From: Dyadobacter crusticola DSM 16708
GTDB lineage: Bacteria; Bacteroidota; Bacteroidia; Cytophagales; Spirosomataceae
DNA: 64,000 nt
Assembly: GCF_000701505.1 (NCBI RefSeq)
Contig: NZ_JNJB01000005.1
Coordinates: 372,001 to 436,000, forward strand
Reading direction: 5' to 3'
The notes beneath the pieces were generated by a model that saw only the letters and a list, made by a program, of their open reading frames with translations, did no database searches and had not been told where the DNA came from. The number at the start of each line of letters is the position of its first letter. Position 1 is the stretch's first letter. Made by a program: the position numbers and the translations under genes. Positions 18,707 through 28,152 of this stretch are shown here, one piece after another.

Positions 18707-19864
18707 ATGCGGATTTTAAATATTTGTGCATATACCTGGGCAATAGGCGGACCTGCCCGGATCATTTACGATCATACCACAGAAGTACTGGCGCAGGGTC
18801 ACCAGGTGGATATACTAAGCCCGATGACACCCGGCGAGAAGATGTACCCGGCACCGGAGGGCGCGCGCCTGATCCCTTGTGCGAGGACCACACCTTTGAG
18901 CAACGTTTACCGCGAGTTTTCGGTTGAGATGTACCAGTACCTCAAAGCACACATTCACGAATACGATGTGGTACATATGCACGGGATCTGGCATTTCGGC
19001 AGCCTTTCGCCTTTTCTGATCCCGAACAAGGCGGTGAAAGTGATCACGATCCACGGGCTGCTCGACAAATGGGCTGTGGCGCACAGTAAATGGAAAAAGC
19101 AGATCGTTACTGCACTTTACCAGAAGCGTCTGCTTGGCAAAGCCGACCTGATCCAGATTAACAATACTGACGAGGAAGAAGATGTGGTGCGTTACCTCGG
19201 TTACCGGCCCAAAAACATGGTGATCGTGCCGAATGGAATGAAGCTTACAGACTATCAAAACCTGCCCGCAAAAGGCATCTTCCGCAGAAAACATCAGATT
19301 TCCGAAGATAAGCAGCTCGTCCTCTTCATGGGCAGGCTGAATATCAAAAAAGGACTCGACCTGCTTCTTCCTGCTTTTCACAAGATATACCAGCAAGTAC
19401 CCGATGCAATGCTGATCCTGGCCGGGCCAGATGATGGTTATCAGGCGGAATGTGAAGCGTTTATTCAAAAACACCAGCTCTCAGATCGCATTAAGCTGGT
19501 AGGAATGCTGACGGATACAGACAAGAAAGAGGCGTTTTCGGACGCGGAGCTTTTTGTGCTTCCCTCCTACTCGGAAGGGTTTTCCATTGCGGTACTCGAA
19601 GCGATGACGTGCAAAATACCTGCGGTTGTTTCGGACAGAGTGGGTTTTGGTGACTATATCAAAAGGTACGATGCGGCATTTCTGACGCCATTGAATGCAG
19701 ATGGAGTGGCGGAGGGTATTCTTAAAATATTACAAGATAAAAGCTACGCGGAGACCGTGGCAAATCGTGCCTACAAGATGGTAACTGAAAATTTTGACAT
19801 TAAAGTGGTTGCCAATCAGTTATTGGAAGAATACAAGAAAGTTAAAAAAAGCGGCTATCTTTGA
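18707..19864 (+). CDS. Glycosyltransferase family 4 (GT-B fold)
   Basis: 385 residues. The N terminus has a GGPARIIYDHTTEV glycine-rich loop and VHMHGIWHFGS, both typical of WcaI/BshA-like GT4 enzymes; the C-terminal lobe shows LFMGRLNIKKGLDLLLPAF and the E-x7-E segment PSYSEGFSIAVLEAMTCKIPAV. Sugar and acceptor cannot be read. It is only distantly similar to the GT4 upstream, so this is not a recent tandem duplication. The next gene starts 48 bp downstream. Confidence 0.92.
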   Translation: MRILNICAYTWAIGGPARIIYDHTTEVLAQGHQVDILSPMTPGEKMYPAPEGARLIPCARTTPLSNVYREFSVEMYQYLKAHIHEYDVVHMHGIWHFGSLSPFLIPNKAVKVITIHGLLDKWAVAHSKWKKQIVTALYQKRLLGKADLIQINNTDEEEDVVRYLGYRPKNMVIVPNGMKLTDYQNLPAKGIFRRKHQISEDKQLVLFMGRLNIKKGLDLLLPAFHKIYQQVPDAMLILAGPDDGYQAECEAFIQKHQLSDRIKLVGMLTDTDKKEAFSDAELFVLPSYSEGFSIAVLEAMTCKIPAVVSDRVGFGDYIKRYDAAFLTPLNADGVAEGILKILQDKSYAETVANRAYKMVTENFDIKVVANQLLEEYKKVKKSGYL

Positions 19865-19912
19865 GCATTTAAGTAACCGCTGAGAACCAAACCGGAAACG
19901 TTTTACCTGGAT

Positions 19913-20839
19913 ATGATTGACTTATCGGTCATTATTTTGACCCACAATGAATCGAAACACATCGGGCGTTGCATTAAAAGTCTTCATCAGATAACAGACA
20001 AGATTTTTATTGTCGACTCTTTCTCTACGGACGATACGGTTGCGATTGCTGAAAGTCTCGGGGCAACCGTGATCCAGAATCCCTGGGTTTCCTATTCATT
20101 CCAGTTCAACTTCGGTATTGCCAATAATCCATTTGAAACAGCCTGGCTTATGCGGATGGACGCCGACGAATACATCACGCCAGAACTCGCCGCTGAGCTG
20201 AATGCGGGACTTTCGCAGGTAGCACAGACAGTTTCCGGATTGTATGTCAAAAGGCGGGTGATCTTCATGGACAAATGGATCAGGCGCGGCGGTTACTATC
20301 CGATCTGGCTGCTCAGGCTGTGGCGCCGCGGGACTGGTACCTGCGAAGAACTTTGGATGGACGAGCACATCAAGCTCAGCAGCGGAACAGTCGCCAATCT
20401 GAACCACGATATTGTCGATCACAACCTCAATAACCTGACCTGGTGGACGCAGAAGCATAACAATTATGCAATACGCGAAGTCATTGATTTATTGAACATT
20501 AAATATAATTTTGATAGCAAGCCCACTGTCGATCCGAAGTTTTGGGGGAGCCAGGAGCAACGTACGCGCTATCTGAAAGTCAAGTACGCCAAAATGCCCC
20601 TTTTTACGCGGCCATTTGTTTATTTCAGCTTTCGGTACTTCCTGAAACTGGGCTTTCTGGATGGCGTTAAGGGATTGATCTGGCATTTTTTGCAGGGATT
20701 TTGGTACAGGTTCCTGGTTGATGCCAAGATTTACGAAGTGTACTACCGCGCCGGAAGGGACAAAGAGCAGATTATAACACATTTCAGAACGGAATATGGA
20801 AAAGACCTTAAAAGCCCAAACCGATCTGTCAAAGTATGA
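19913..20839 (+). CDS. Glycosyltransferase family 2, WaaE/KdtX-like
   Basis: 308 residues. GT-A fold N terminus with ILTHNESKHIGRCIKSL, FIVDSFSTDDT, and a MRMDADEYI segment carrying the DxD-type metal/nucleotide motif. The sequence around VDSFSTDDT and GATVIQNPW resembles the lipopolysaccharide core beta-1,4-glucosyltransferase group (WaaE/KdtX), and the C-terminal part has an amphipathic membrane-associating region (YFSFRYFLKLGFLDG). Likely adds a hexose to a lipid-linked oligosaccharide or core. The acetyltransferase gene begins 44 bp before its stop in another frame. Confidence 0.88.
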   Translation: MIDLSVIILTHNESKHIGRCIKSLHQITDKIFIVDSFSTDDTVAIAESLGATVIQNPWVSYSFQFNFGIANNPFETAWLMRMDADEYITPELAAELNAGLSQVAQTVSGLYVKRRVIFMDKWIRRGGYYPIWLLRLWRRGTGTCEELWMDEHIKLSSGTVANLNHDIVDHNLNNLTWWTQKHNNYAIREVIDLLNIKYNFDSKPTVDPKFWGSQEQRTRYLKVKYAKMPLFTRPFVYFSFRYFLKLGFLDGVKGLIWHFLQGFWYRFLVDAKIYEVYYRAGRDKEQIITHFRTEYGKDLKSPNRSVKV

Positions 20840-21362
20840 CAACAGCTGGTACAAGCCAGGGAATGTCGTCAAGCAGATCCTTTGGTACTTCACCGGCCGC
20901 CTGTTCCTGAACACACACCTGCCATATCCTTCGTCATTTAAGATATGGTTGTTAAAAATGTTTGGCGCGAAGATCGGAAAAGGGGTTGTGATCAAACCTA
21001 AAGTAAACATAAAGTACCCCTGGTTTTTATCGATTGGTGACTATACCTGGGTCGGCGAAAATGTGTGGATTGACAACCTCACATTGGTGACTATCGAAGC
21101 AAATGCCTGCTTGTCACAGGGTTGCATGCTACTGACCGGAAATCACGATTATACCAAGAGTGCATTTGACCTGATCGTAAAGCCAATTACACTTGGACAA
21201 GGAGTGTGGATCGGTGCGCAGGCGACGGTTTGCCCGGGCGTAACCGCCGGCTCGCACGCTGTATTGACGGTCAACTCTGTTGCGACGACAAATATGGAAG
21301 CAAACGGCATTTACCAGGGAAACCCGGCCAAGTATGTTAAAACAAGAACCATAGCGCATTGA
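20796..21362 (+). CDS. WcaF-like sugar O-acetyltransferase (hexapeptide repeat)
   Basis: 188 residues. After an N-terminal helical part with WYKPGNVVKQILWYF, the left-handed beta-helix occupies about 60-180 with hexapeptide turns such as IGKGVVIKPKVNI and IGAQATVCPGVTAG, and a catalytic His in TGNHDYTK. Length and the NxxWYxPG start match the putative colanic acid acetyltransferase WcaF group. It would acetylate a repeat-unit sugar from acetyl-CoA. The gene overlaps the 3' end of the preceding GT2 by 44 bp and its TGA overlaps the TTG start of the next GT2, so the three are tightly coupled. Confidence 0.9.
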   Translation: MEKTLKAQTDLSKYDNSWYKPGNVVKQILWYFTGRLFLNTHLPYPSSFKIWLLKMFGAKIGKGVVIKPKVNIKYPWFLSIGDYTWVGENVWIDNLTLVTIEANACLSQGCMLLTGNHDYTKSAFDLIVKPITLGQGVWIGAQATVCPGVTAGSHAVLTVNSVATTNMEANGIYQGNPAKYVKTRTIAH

Positions 21363-22108
21363 AAGTAAGCATACTCACCGTCGTTTTTAACGGAGCTTCA
21401 ACCATCCGGCACTGCATTGAATCCATTATCAATCAGGATTATCCGGATATCGAATACATTGTAGTCGATGGAAATTCGAAGGACGGGACGCAGGATATTG
21501 TGAAATCGTTTGGGCATAAGGTCAGCAAATTCGTGAGCGAGAAAGACGCGGGAATTTACGATGCGATGAACAAGGGCATACAATTAACAACCGGTGATAT
21601 CATCGGGATATTGAATGCAGACGATTTTTATGCTATGCCGACCGTGATTTCGGATGTTGTGAATCTGATGCAAACCGGAAACTACGACGCGTGCTACGGC
21701 GATCTTGAGTATGTCGACTTTACAAACGGCGAGATCGTCAAGCGGAAATGGACATCGGGATTGTACCAGAAAGGTTCGTTTCTAAATGGCTGGATGCCGC
21801 CGCACCCGACTTTTTTTGTACGCAGGGAATTGTACGAAAGATTGGGAAGGTTCAGGCTCGACCTGGGAAGTGCGGCAGACTATGAGCTTATGCTCAGATT
21901 TGTACACAAGGCAGAAATCAAAATCGGATACCTGCCGAAAGTAATGGTGAAAATGCGGAGTGGCGGGGTTAGTAACAGTTCTTTAAAAAACAGGATACTG
22001 GCTAATAGAAACGATCTTAAAGCCTGGAAAACAAATGGTTTGAAACCGCGATTTTATACATTATGGTTGAAACCGTTGCGAAAGGTCTTTCAGTTTATCG
22101 TAAAATAA
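21359..22108 (+). CDS. Glycosyltransferase family 2, TTG start
   Basis: 249 residues. GT-A fold with SILTVVFNGASTIRHCIESI, YIVVDGNSKDGT, KDAGIYDAMNKGI and LNADDFY (DxD-like). These motifs match the WcaA/PGL-type group that transfers a sugar onto lipid-linked or polysaccharide acceptors. The only start that keeps the N-terminal beta strand is TTG at 21359, overlapping the TGA stop of the acetyltransferase as TTGA; there is no ATG or GTG nearby. C terminus is basic with aromatic residues, probably membrane-associated. Last transferase before the WecA-like gene, 136 bp away. Confidence 0.9.
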   Translation: MKVSILTVVFNGASTIRHCIESIINQDYPDIEYIVVDGNSKDGTQDIVKSFGHKVSKFVSEKDAGIYDAMNKGIQLTTGDIIGILNADDFYAMPTVISDVVNLMQTGNYDACYGDLEYVDFTNGEIVKRKWTSGLYQKGSFLNGWMPPHPTFFVRRELYERLGRFRLDLGSAADYELMLRFVHKAEIKIGYLPKVMVKMRSGGVSNSSLKNRILANRNDLKAWKTNGLKPRFYTLWLKPLRKVFQFIVK

Positions 22109-22153
22109 CAAACGGTCGCAAAGCCGCTTAATAAATATTTTAGGTTTCGATTA

Positions 22154-22184
22154 TTTGTATATTTCTTATATTGAAGTAATTTAC
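22154..22184 (+). promoter_or_regulatory. Possible promoter upstream of the WecA-like gene
   Basis: TTTG at 22154-22157, 19-nt spacer, then TAATTTAC at 22177-22184, a partial match to TAnnTTTG. The 136-bp gap makes an internal promoter plausible. Sequence match only. Confidence 0.35.
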
Positions 22185-22244
22185 GTCTTTTGATCAGGAA
22201 TTTACTCTTGCTCCTTCTTACACTTCATAAATAAGGCAGACACT

Positions 22245-23453
22245 ATGGAATTAAAGCTACCTCTTCAAATACTAAGTGAAGGCAACTTTGGCAACATCAT
22301 TCACCACGATGTTTATCAATGCCTCCTTTCATTTTTGATTGCCTGTTTTCTTTCGATTATCTCCATCCCGATCATTATAAATCTCTCAAACCTGCTGCAT
22401 TTAACAGCAAAGCCGGGTTTCAGAAGCTCTCACGAGACGGAAACGCCGACACTCGGAGGGATTGCCATTTTCGCAGCCACACTGATCGCCTACTTCCTCT
22501 GGCCACATTCTGAGAATATTCTGGATTCCAACCTCATCAGTCTGGCTATGACCGGAGTGATCATACTCTTTTTTCTCGGAATCAAAGACGATATCCTGGC
22601 CGTGGACCCTACCAAGAAGCTAATCATTCAAATATTCGCGTCGCTGATTCTGGTGGCGATGGGCAACTTCAAAGTGGATAATTTCTACGGCATATTCGGC
22701 ATTCATATCGTTTCCGATTTCGTGAGTATCCCGCTTACCGTGTTTATTTTCATCGCCATTATCAATGCAATCAATCTGATCGACGGAATCGACGGGCTGG
22801 CTGGCGGGATCAGTCTCATTGCCGGACTTGGCTTCGGGATCTGGTTTATATTAAATGATCATTTCTCGTTCGGCTGTCTCGCATTTGCGATGTCCGGCTC
22901 GCTGCTCGGTTTTTTAAGGTTCAACTTTTCGAAAACCAGCAAAATTTTTATGGGCGACACAGGCTCGCTGATCGTAGGTTACCTGCTTTCCATATTCTCA
23001 GTTGAATTTTTATCACTGAATGTTGGCTACCTGCACGATCCGAATGCCTATTTCAATGCACCGATCATTGTGATGGTCCTGCTGATCGTTCCGATTTTCG
23101 ATACACTTCGCGTTTTCATCGTACGGATTGTAAAAGGCGGCTCACCTTTCCTGGCTGACCGTAACCACATGCACCACATTCTCATTGACAATGGGCTCAA
23201 CCACTTCTGGGCTTCGTTCACATTGTGGATGGTAACTATTGTTAACACCGCGCTTTTCTTCGCTTTTCACGGAGACATTACCAACACAGCTTCAATGTAC
23301 ATTTACATTGGAATGTTCGGCGCGTACATGCTTTTTGCATATATTCTCAAGAAACGCGTCGTGACTGTAAAAGAGAAGAAAAAATTGGTAAACAGTCCTT
23401 CTTTCAACGAAAACGACCTTCCATCCACCAACAATTCACGACGGGAATTCTGA
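22245..23453 (+). CDS. WecA/TagO-type undecaprenyl-phosphate sugar-1-phosphate transferase
   Basis: 402 residues, polytopic (about ten membrane segments). Family motifs: DDILAVDPTKK in loop 2, NAINLIDGIDGLAGG with the catalytic aspartates, FMGDTGSLIVGY, and the DRNHMHHIL (HIHH-like) basic loop that distinguishes WecA/TagO from MraY. The enzyme transfers GlcNAc-1-P (or a related sugar phosphate) from UDP-sugar to undecaprenyl phosphate, starting a lipid-linked saccharide. Its location directly after the four glycosyltransferases suggests it initiates the polysaccharide they build. C terminus is a hydrophilic tail. MraY is less likely because no peptidoglycan genes are near. Confidence 0.93.
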   Translation: MELKLPLQILSEGNFGNIIHHDVYQCLLSFLIACFLSIISIPIIINLSNLLHLTAKPGFRSSHETETPTLGGIAIFAATLIAYFLWPHSENILDSNLISLAMTGVIILFFLGIKDDILAVDPTKKLIIQIFASLILVAMGNFKVDNFYGIFGIHIVSDFVSIPLTVFIFIAIINAINLIDGIDGLAGGISLIAGLGFGIWFILNDHFSFGCLAFAMSGSLLGFLRFNFSKTSKIFMGDTGSLIVGYLLSIFSVEFLSLNVGYLHDPNAYFNAPIIVMVLLIVPIFDTLRVFIVRIVKGGSPFLADRNHMHHILIDNGLNHFWASFTLWMVTIVNTALFFAFHGDITNTASMYIYIGMFGAYMLFAYILKKRVVTVKEKKKLVNSPSFNENDLPSTNNSRREF

Positions 23454-23496
23454 TCTGAGGGCTGATGATTTTACTGTGAATAGCCACGTAAAAATC

Positions 23497-23526
23497 TTTG
23501 CCATGAACCTAATGTTTGTACCTTAG
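23497..23526 (+). promoter_or_regulatory. Promoter of maeB, Bacteroidota type
   Basis: TTTG at 23497-23500, an 18-nt spacer, and TACCTTAG at 23519-23526 (one mismatch to TAnnTTTG) followed by C. The start codon lies about 24 bp downstream of the -7 element. Confidence 0.65.
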
Positions 23527-23549
23527 CACGAAATAATTGCTACACAGGT

Positions 23550-25820
23550 ATGAACAAAAAGATCAGAAAAGAAGACGCGCTATACTACCACTCCAAGGGT
23601 CGGCCGGGTAAAATCCAGGTTATTCCGACCAAGGAAACCAGCACGCAACGAGACCTTTCACTGGCCTACTCTCCCGGAGTTGCAGAGCCCTGTCTTGAAA
23701 TCGCCGACAATGTCGAAAATGCCTATTTGTACACTGCAAAGGGTAATCTGGTTGCAGTAATCAGCAATGGAACTGCGGTTCTTGGCCTGGGCGATATCGG
23801 CCCCGAAGCTTCCAAGCCTGTTATGGAAGGAAAGGGTTTGCTCTTTAAGATATATGCTGATATCGATGTTTTTGACATTGAATTAAATACCAAAGATGTG
23901 GACGAATTTGTCCGCACTGTAAAAATCCTTGAACCTACTTTTGGCGGTGTAAACCTGGAAGATATCAAGGCTCCGGAATGCTTCGAAATAGAAGCGAGAT
24001 TGAAAAAGGAGCTGAATATCCCGGTCATGCACGACGATCAGCACGGTACCGCCATTATCAGCGCTGCAGCCATGCTCAATGCATTGAAGCTCGTAAAAAA
24101 AGACATTGCCAACATTCGCGTAGTAGTGTCAGGAGCCGGCGCATCGGCAGTGTCCTGTACCAAGCTTTACATTTCACTGGGCGTTGATCCCAAGAATGTG
24201 GCGATGTTTGATACAAAAGGACATATTCACAATGGCCGCACGGACCTGAGTGATATGAAGAAGCAATTTGCGACCGATATCGCTTACGATTCGCTTGATG
24301 CTGCAATGGTAGGAGCTGATATATTCCTTGGCTTGTCTACCGCTGATATCGTTTCCAAAGAGATGGTGAAATCCATGGCGAAAGATCCCATTGTACTCGC
24401 CATGGCGAACCCGAACCCGGAGATACCGTACCCCGACGCGGTTGAGGCGAGAGAAGACGTAATTATGGCTACAGGCCGCTCCGATTACCCTAACCAGGTT
24501 AATAACGTACTTGGTTTTCCATACATCTTCCGCGGCGCGCTCGACGTAAGAGCTACCGAGATCAACGAAGAAATGAAGCTGGCGGCAGTACACGCGCTGG
24601 CCGACCTGGCTACAAAGCCCGTCCCTGATATCGTGAACCTGGCCTACAATGAGACCAACATTGTTTTTGGCAAAAACTACATTATCCCAAAGCCGGTTGA
24701 CCCCCGCCTGCTGACTACCGTGGCACCTGCGGTCGCAAAAGCAGCGATCGAAACGGGAGTAGCCCGCAAGATCATTACCGATTGGGATGCTTACGAGCAG
24801 GAATTGTCAAGCCGCCTGGGTCGCAATGAGCAGATTTCAAGAGTAATCCTGAACAAAGCGAAACTAGCCCCGAAACGCGTGGTATTCGCAGATGCAGAAA
24901 ATATCCAGGTACTAAGGGCCGCACAGCAAGTGCGCGACGAAGGGATTGCGATTCCGATTCTTCTAGGAAGCAAGGAAACGATCCTGCACCTGATCCACGA
25001 AAGTAAGCTGGACCTGGGCGATGTTTCTATCGTGGACCCGCGTGCCGAAGAAAACGAGCATATCATTGAAACTTACGCAGCCAAGCTTTACGAGAAAAGA
25101 CAACGTAAAGGATTGACTCCGATAGAGGCCCGCAGGACCATTTATTTCAAGAGCTACTTCGGCTCTATGATGGTGGAAAACGGTGAGGCCGACGCATTCA
25201 TTTCCGGACTTACACGTACTTATCCTGACACGATCCGTCCGGCGCTGCATGTAATCGGGAAAGGAGCCGGCGTAAATAAGGTAGCAGGTATGTACATTCT
25301 GCTCACACCACGCGGCCCGCTCTTCTTCTCGGATACCACTGTCAATCTTGATCCTACTGTTGATGAACTCGTAGAAATCACCGAATTGACGGCCAAGGCA
25401 GTCGAGCGATTCAACATTCAGCCCAGGATTGCATTGGTAACTTATGCCAACTACGGAAGTGCAGGCGGTAAAGACGCCGAGAAAATGCGGGAAGCAACTG
25501 CAATTTTGAAGAAGAGAAACCCGGCGATGGTTGTAGAAGGAGAAATGCAGGCGCACCTTGCATTCAACACCGAACTCTTGAAAGAAAACCACCCGTTCAG
25601 CGACCTGGTTGAAGGAGGCGCAAACACGCTCATTTTCCCAAATCTATCGGCCAGCAACATCGCCTATAACCTGCTCAAAGAAGCAGCAGAACTAGAAACA
25701 ATCGGACCGATCCTGCTCGGAATGAAAAAACCCGTTCACGTACTCCAACTCGGAAGCTCCGTAAGAGAAATCGTAAACATGGTAGCGATTGCAGTGGTGG
25801 AAGCGCAGATGAAGGGTTGA
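23550..25820 (+). CDS. maeB: NADP-dependent malic enzyme with C-terminal phosphotransacetylase-like domain
   Basis: 756 residues, the normal size of MaeB. N-terminal malic domain has [15 protein letters not shown] and [10 protein letters not shown]; the NAD(P) Rossmann domain follows with [12 protein letters not shown]; from about residue 425 the phosphate acetyltransferase-like domain contains [19 protein letters not shown]. The enzyme decarboxylates malate to pyruvate with NADPH formation; the C-terminal domain in known homologues does not act as a transacetylase but binds acetyl-CoA as a regulator. Has its own promoter. Followed by a 289-bp repeat-filled convergent junction with the GH2 gene. 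Confidence 0.96.
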   Translation: MNKKIRKEDALYYHSKGRPGKIQVIPTKETSTQRDLSLAYSPGVAEPCLEIADNVENAYLYTAKGNLVAVISNGTAVLGLGDIGPEASKPVMEGKGLLFKIYADIDVFDIELNTKDVDEFVRTVKILEPTFGGVNLEDIKAPECFEIEARLKKELNIPVMHDDQHGTAIISAAAMLNALKLVKKDIANIRVVVSGAGASAVSCTKLYISLGVDPKNVAMFDTKGHIHNGRTDLSDMKKQFATDIAYDSLDAAMVGADIFLGLSTADIVSKEMVKSMAKDPIVLAMANPNPEIPYPDAVEAREDVIMATGRSDYPNQVNNVLGFPYIFRGALDVRATEINEEMKLAAVHALADLATKPVPDIVNLAYNETNIVFGKNYIIPKPVDPRLLTTVAPAVAKAAIETGVARKIITDWDAYEQELSSRLGRNEQISRVILNKAKLAPKRVVFADAENIQVLRAAQQVRDEGIAIPILLGSKETILHLIHESKLDLGDVSIVDPRAEENEHIIETYAAKLYEKRQRKGLTPIEARRTIYFKSYFGSMMVENGEADAFISGLTRTYPDTIRPALHVIGKGAGVNKVAGMYILLTPRGPLFFSDTTVNLDPTVDELVEITELTAKAVERFNIQPRIALVTYANYGSAGGKDAEKMREATAILKKRNPAMVVEGEMQAHLAFNTELLKENHPFSDLVEGGANTLIFPNLSASNIAYNLLKEAAELETIGPILLGMKKPVHVLQLGSSVREIVNMVAIAVVEAQMKG

Positions 25821-25826
25821 AGTTAA

Positions 25827-26108
25827 TTTTGAATGATTGAATGATTGAATACTTTAATGAGTGAATTATGAATGAGTGAATGAGTGAATATCTGAATAAG
25901 TGAATTTTGAGTTAGTGAATGCTTTTGCTGAAATGGATAGATCCTTTTATTATCTCTAAGTCTAAACTTTCCGAAAAGGTTAACATTAAATCAAAACTCA
26001 AAATCCACTCATTCACTCATTCACTCATTCACTCATTCAATCATTCAAAATTGATTAATTCACTCATTCACTCATTCACTCATTCAGTCATTCACTCATT
26101 CAAAATTC
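25827..26108. repeat. 8-bp tandem repeat array with opposite-facing arms
   Basis: The left arm (25827-25921) is built of GAATGAGT/GAATGATT-type 8-mers; the right arm (about 26005-26108) has about a dozen units of the reverse complement CACTCATT, with single-base variants (AATCATTC, AGTCATTC). About 85 bp of unrelated sequence (25922-26004) separate the arms, so a single strand could fold into a long hairpin. The block fills the junction between convergent maeB and GH2 and reaches to within 2 bp of the GH2 stop. It may serve as a transcription barrier in both directions. The 70-codon open frame through it (HSFTHSLIHSF-type) is an artefact of the repeat. Confidence 0.85.
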
Positions 26109-26109
26109 C

Positions 26110-27957
26110 TCACTCAACCACTACCCTATAAAGCGGCGTGTGGATTTGCTTTAGTTTTGCTTCGGGGAATTTGATTACTTTTCTGTCGTAGGTCATTAGC
26201 CCGTTTGTTTCTATCTCTACGTCTGTTGTTTGGGTGTAAACTGCGGCGGAGAGTCCTTTCTTGATTAAAGCTTCAAATCTGCCGATGAACGTTTCGTAGC
26301 GTTTGTAAAGGTCTTCCTGGTTTTTGAAGCTCTGGTATCCCCAGTTATCTTTTTGCTGCCAGGTATGCTGGTCGACAGGTAAACCTAGTCCGCCAAATTC
26401 TCCCAGAACAATAATCTGCTTTTGCCCAAACAGCTCGGGTTTCGGCATAGCGGGTGCCGGGTAATTGTGCAGGTCAATAATGTGGCCGACCGGGAAAAAG
26501 TTACCGCCACTTGCGCTGTTTACCAGCCGACTCGGATCATACTTCATGGTCCACTCGGTAATTTCCTTTGTTTTAAACTGTCCCCAGGCCTCGTTGAATG
26601 GTACCCACACCACAATCGACGGGAAAAAGCGGTTGGCATCCATGATCGCCTTCCATTCTGTTCTGAAAATATTCTCCGATTCAGGGGTGCGCTCGCGCTC
26701 GGTTTCATCGCCGGTAATACCCGGATGTTGGCCCCAGTTATTACCCATGTCGCCGCTTGGCATATCCTGCCAAACCAGCATACCCAGCTCATCGCAGTAG
26801 CGGTACCAGCGCGCCGGCTCCACTTTTACGTGTTTACGGATCATGTTGAAGCCCATTTCCTTCGTCTTCACAATATCAAACTTCAAAGCTTCGTCGCTTG
26901 GCGCGGTATACAGTCCGTCCGGCCACCAGCCCTGATCCAGAGGCCCGTATTGAAACAAAAATTTATTGTTCAAGGTCATTCTTTGAATGCCATTTTTATC
27001 CGGCTGCATGGCAATCTTGCGCATTGCAAAGTAGCTTTTGGCCTCATCCACTACTTTCCCGTTTCTAACCAGTACAACCGTAAGGTCATACAAAAATGGG
27101 CTGTCCGGTGACCATAGCTTGGGATTTGCAATATTCAGCTCGGCACCGGCGTCTGGGGCAACTTCCATCTCCGCTACCTTATTGGCACCATCGAATGCAG
27201 TGAACCTGACCTTATCGCCCGTCTTCGCATTCCTGATTTCGGATGTAATGCGCACAACTTGCTTGTCGATGTCAGGTACCGGCGTCAATGCGGCAATGTG
27301 AGTGGTAGGGACAGTTTCCAGCCAGACTGTCTGCCAGATCCCCGTGACCGGTGTATACCAGATTGCGTGGGGATTTTTGATCTGCTTACCCCGTGGCTGT
27401 GGCCCGTCGCTGCTCGGGTCCCATACTTTCACAGTAATTTCCTGCTGCTTCTTTTTGACCAAAAGATCCGTTATGTCAAAAGAAAATGGATCGTAACCAC
27501 CCTGGTGCGTACCCGCCGGCTTTCCATTTACAAATACATCACACTTCCAGTCAACAGCTCCGAAATGCAGCAGCACGCGCTGGTCTTTGAGTTTTGGTGA
27601 AAAATCAATGGTACGCTGGTACCACAGCACACTATCCTTGCCCACAGTGCGACCTACGCCTGACAACGCAGATTCAACAGCAAAAGGAACCAGGATCTTA
27701 CCGTCGAACGCAGCGGGTTTTGTCTCTGCTGCGGCTTGCGGAACAATGGAGTAATTCCACAAACCATTGATATTTTGCCAATTACCACGCACCAGTTGCG
27801 GCCGTGGATATTCGGCATGTACTGTCGCCGGCGAAACTTTCTCGGCCCATTCTGTAACGATCTTACCTTGTTTATACTTCCATTCAGTCGCATTTTGCGC
27901 TTGCAGGATCGGGGCCGTAATAAAAAAGGCGCCAAGGTAAAGGAGTACTTTTTTCAT
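26110..27957 (-). CDS. Secreted glycoside hydrolase family 2 enzyme
   Basis: 615 residues with a signal peptide (cleavage after ILQAQ near 21). Domain order is GH2 N-terminal jelly roll (RGNWQNINGLWNYSI to about 215), an immunoglobulin-like domain (about 215-320), then the TIM barrel. The acid/base is E456 in PFNEAWGQF and the nucleophile E520 in IVLGEFGGLG. The size is that of short beta-galactosidase, beta-glucuronidase or beta-mannosidase relatives in Bacteroidota; the specificity cannot be decided. No SusC/D pair or other polysaccharide utilisation genes adjoin. It ends against the repeat array. Confidence 0.92.
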   Translation of the reverse strand: MKKVLLYLGAFFITAPILQAQNATEWKYKQGKIVTEWAEKVSPATVHAEYPRPQLVRGNWQNINGLWNYSIVPQAAAETKPAAFDGKILVPFAVESALSGVGRTVGKDSVLWYQRTIDFSPKLKDQRVLLHFGAVDWKCDVFVNGKPAGTHQGGYDPFSFDITDLLVKKKQQEITVKVWDPSSDGPQPRGKQIKNPHAIWYTPVTGIWQTVWLETVPTTHIAALTPVPDIDKQVVRITSEIRNAKTGDKVRFTAFDGANKVAEMEVAPDAGAELNIANPKLWSPDSPFLYDLTVVLVRNGKVVDEAKSYFAMRKIAMQPDKNGIQRMTLNNKFLFQYGPLDQGWWPDGLYTAPSDEALKFDIVKTKEMGFNMIRKHVKVEPARWYRYCDELGMLVWQDMPSGDMGNNWGQHPGITGDETERERTPESENIFRTEWKAIMDANRFFPSIVVWVPFNEAWGQFKTKEITEWTMKYDPSRLVNSASGGNFFPVGHIIDLHNYPAPAMPKPELFGQKQIIVLGEFGGLGLPVDQHTWQQKDNWGYQSFKNQEDLYKRYETFIGRFEALIKKGLSAAVYTQTTDVEIETNGLMTYDRKVIKFPEAKLKQIHTPLYRVVVE

Positions 27958-28119
27958 TCAATTAAGGATTACTGAAAAATATTTAAACTAGTTATTTCAA
28001 AAGGTGCATACCAGCGGGCTTTACTGTGACCGGAATACGCATTGGCGCAATGCTATTGGCGCGCATACTTTTGAAAGAATGAAAATACGAACTGAGCCGG
28101 AAATGCAAACATTAGTTAT

Positions 28120-28127
28120 TAGATTTG
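28120..28127 (+). promoter_or_regulatory. -7 element TAGATTTG upstream of the isoaspartyl peptidase gene
   Basis: Exact TAnnTTTG, 25 bp before the ATG at 28153. No TTTG at the expected -33 position. Confidence 0.45.
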
Positions 28128-28152
28128 AGTAAGTCACTCTAATTACGATAAC

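Noticed and set aside
18815..19474. 219-codon minus-strand open frame in a GT4 gene
   Set aside because: Antisense shadow of a well-supported glycosyltransferase.
24963..25592. 209-codon minus-strand open frame in maeB
   Set aside because: Antisense to the phosphotransacetylase-like domain; no promoter or motif.
25919..26131. Small 70-codon ORF with HSFTHSLIHSF repeats
   Set aside because: Periodicity comes from the 8-bp DNA repeat and not from codons; it also runs into the GH2 gene.
26422..27111. 229-codon plus-strand open frame inside the GH2 gene
   Set aside because: Antisense shadow; the GH2 frame has catalytic residues E456 and E520.
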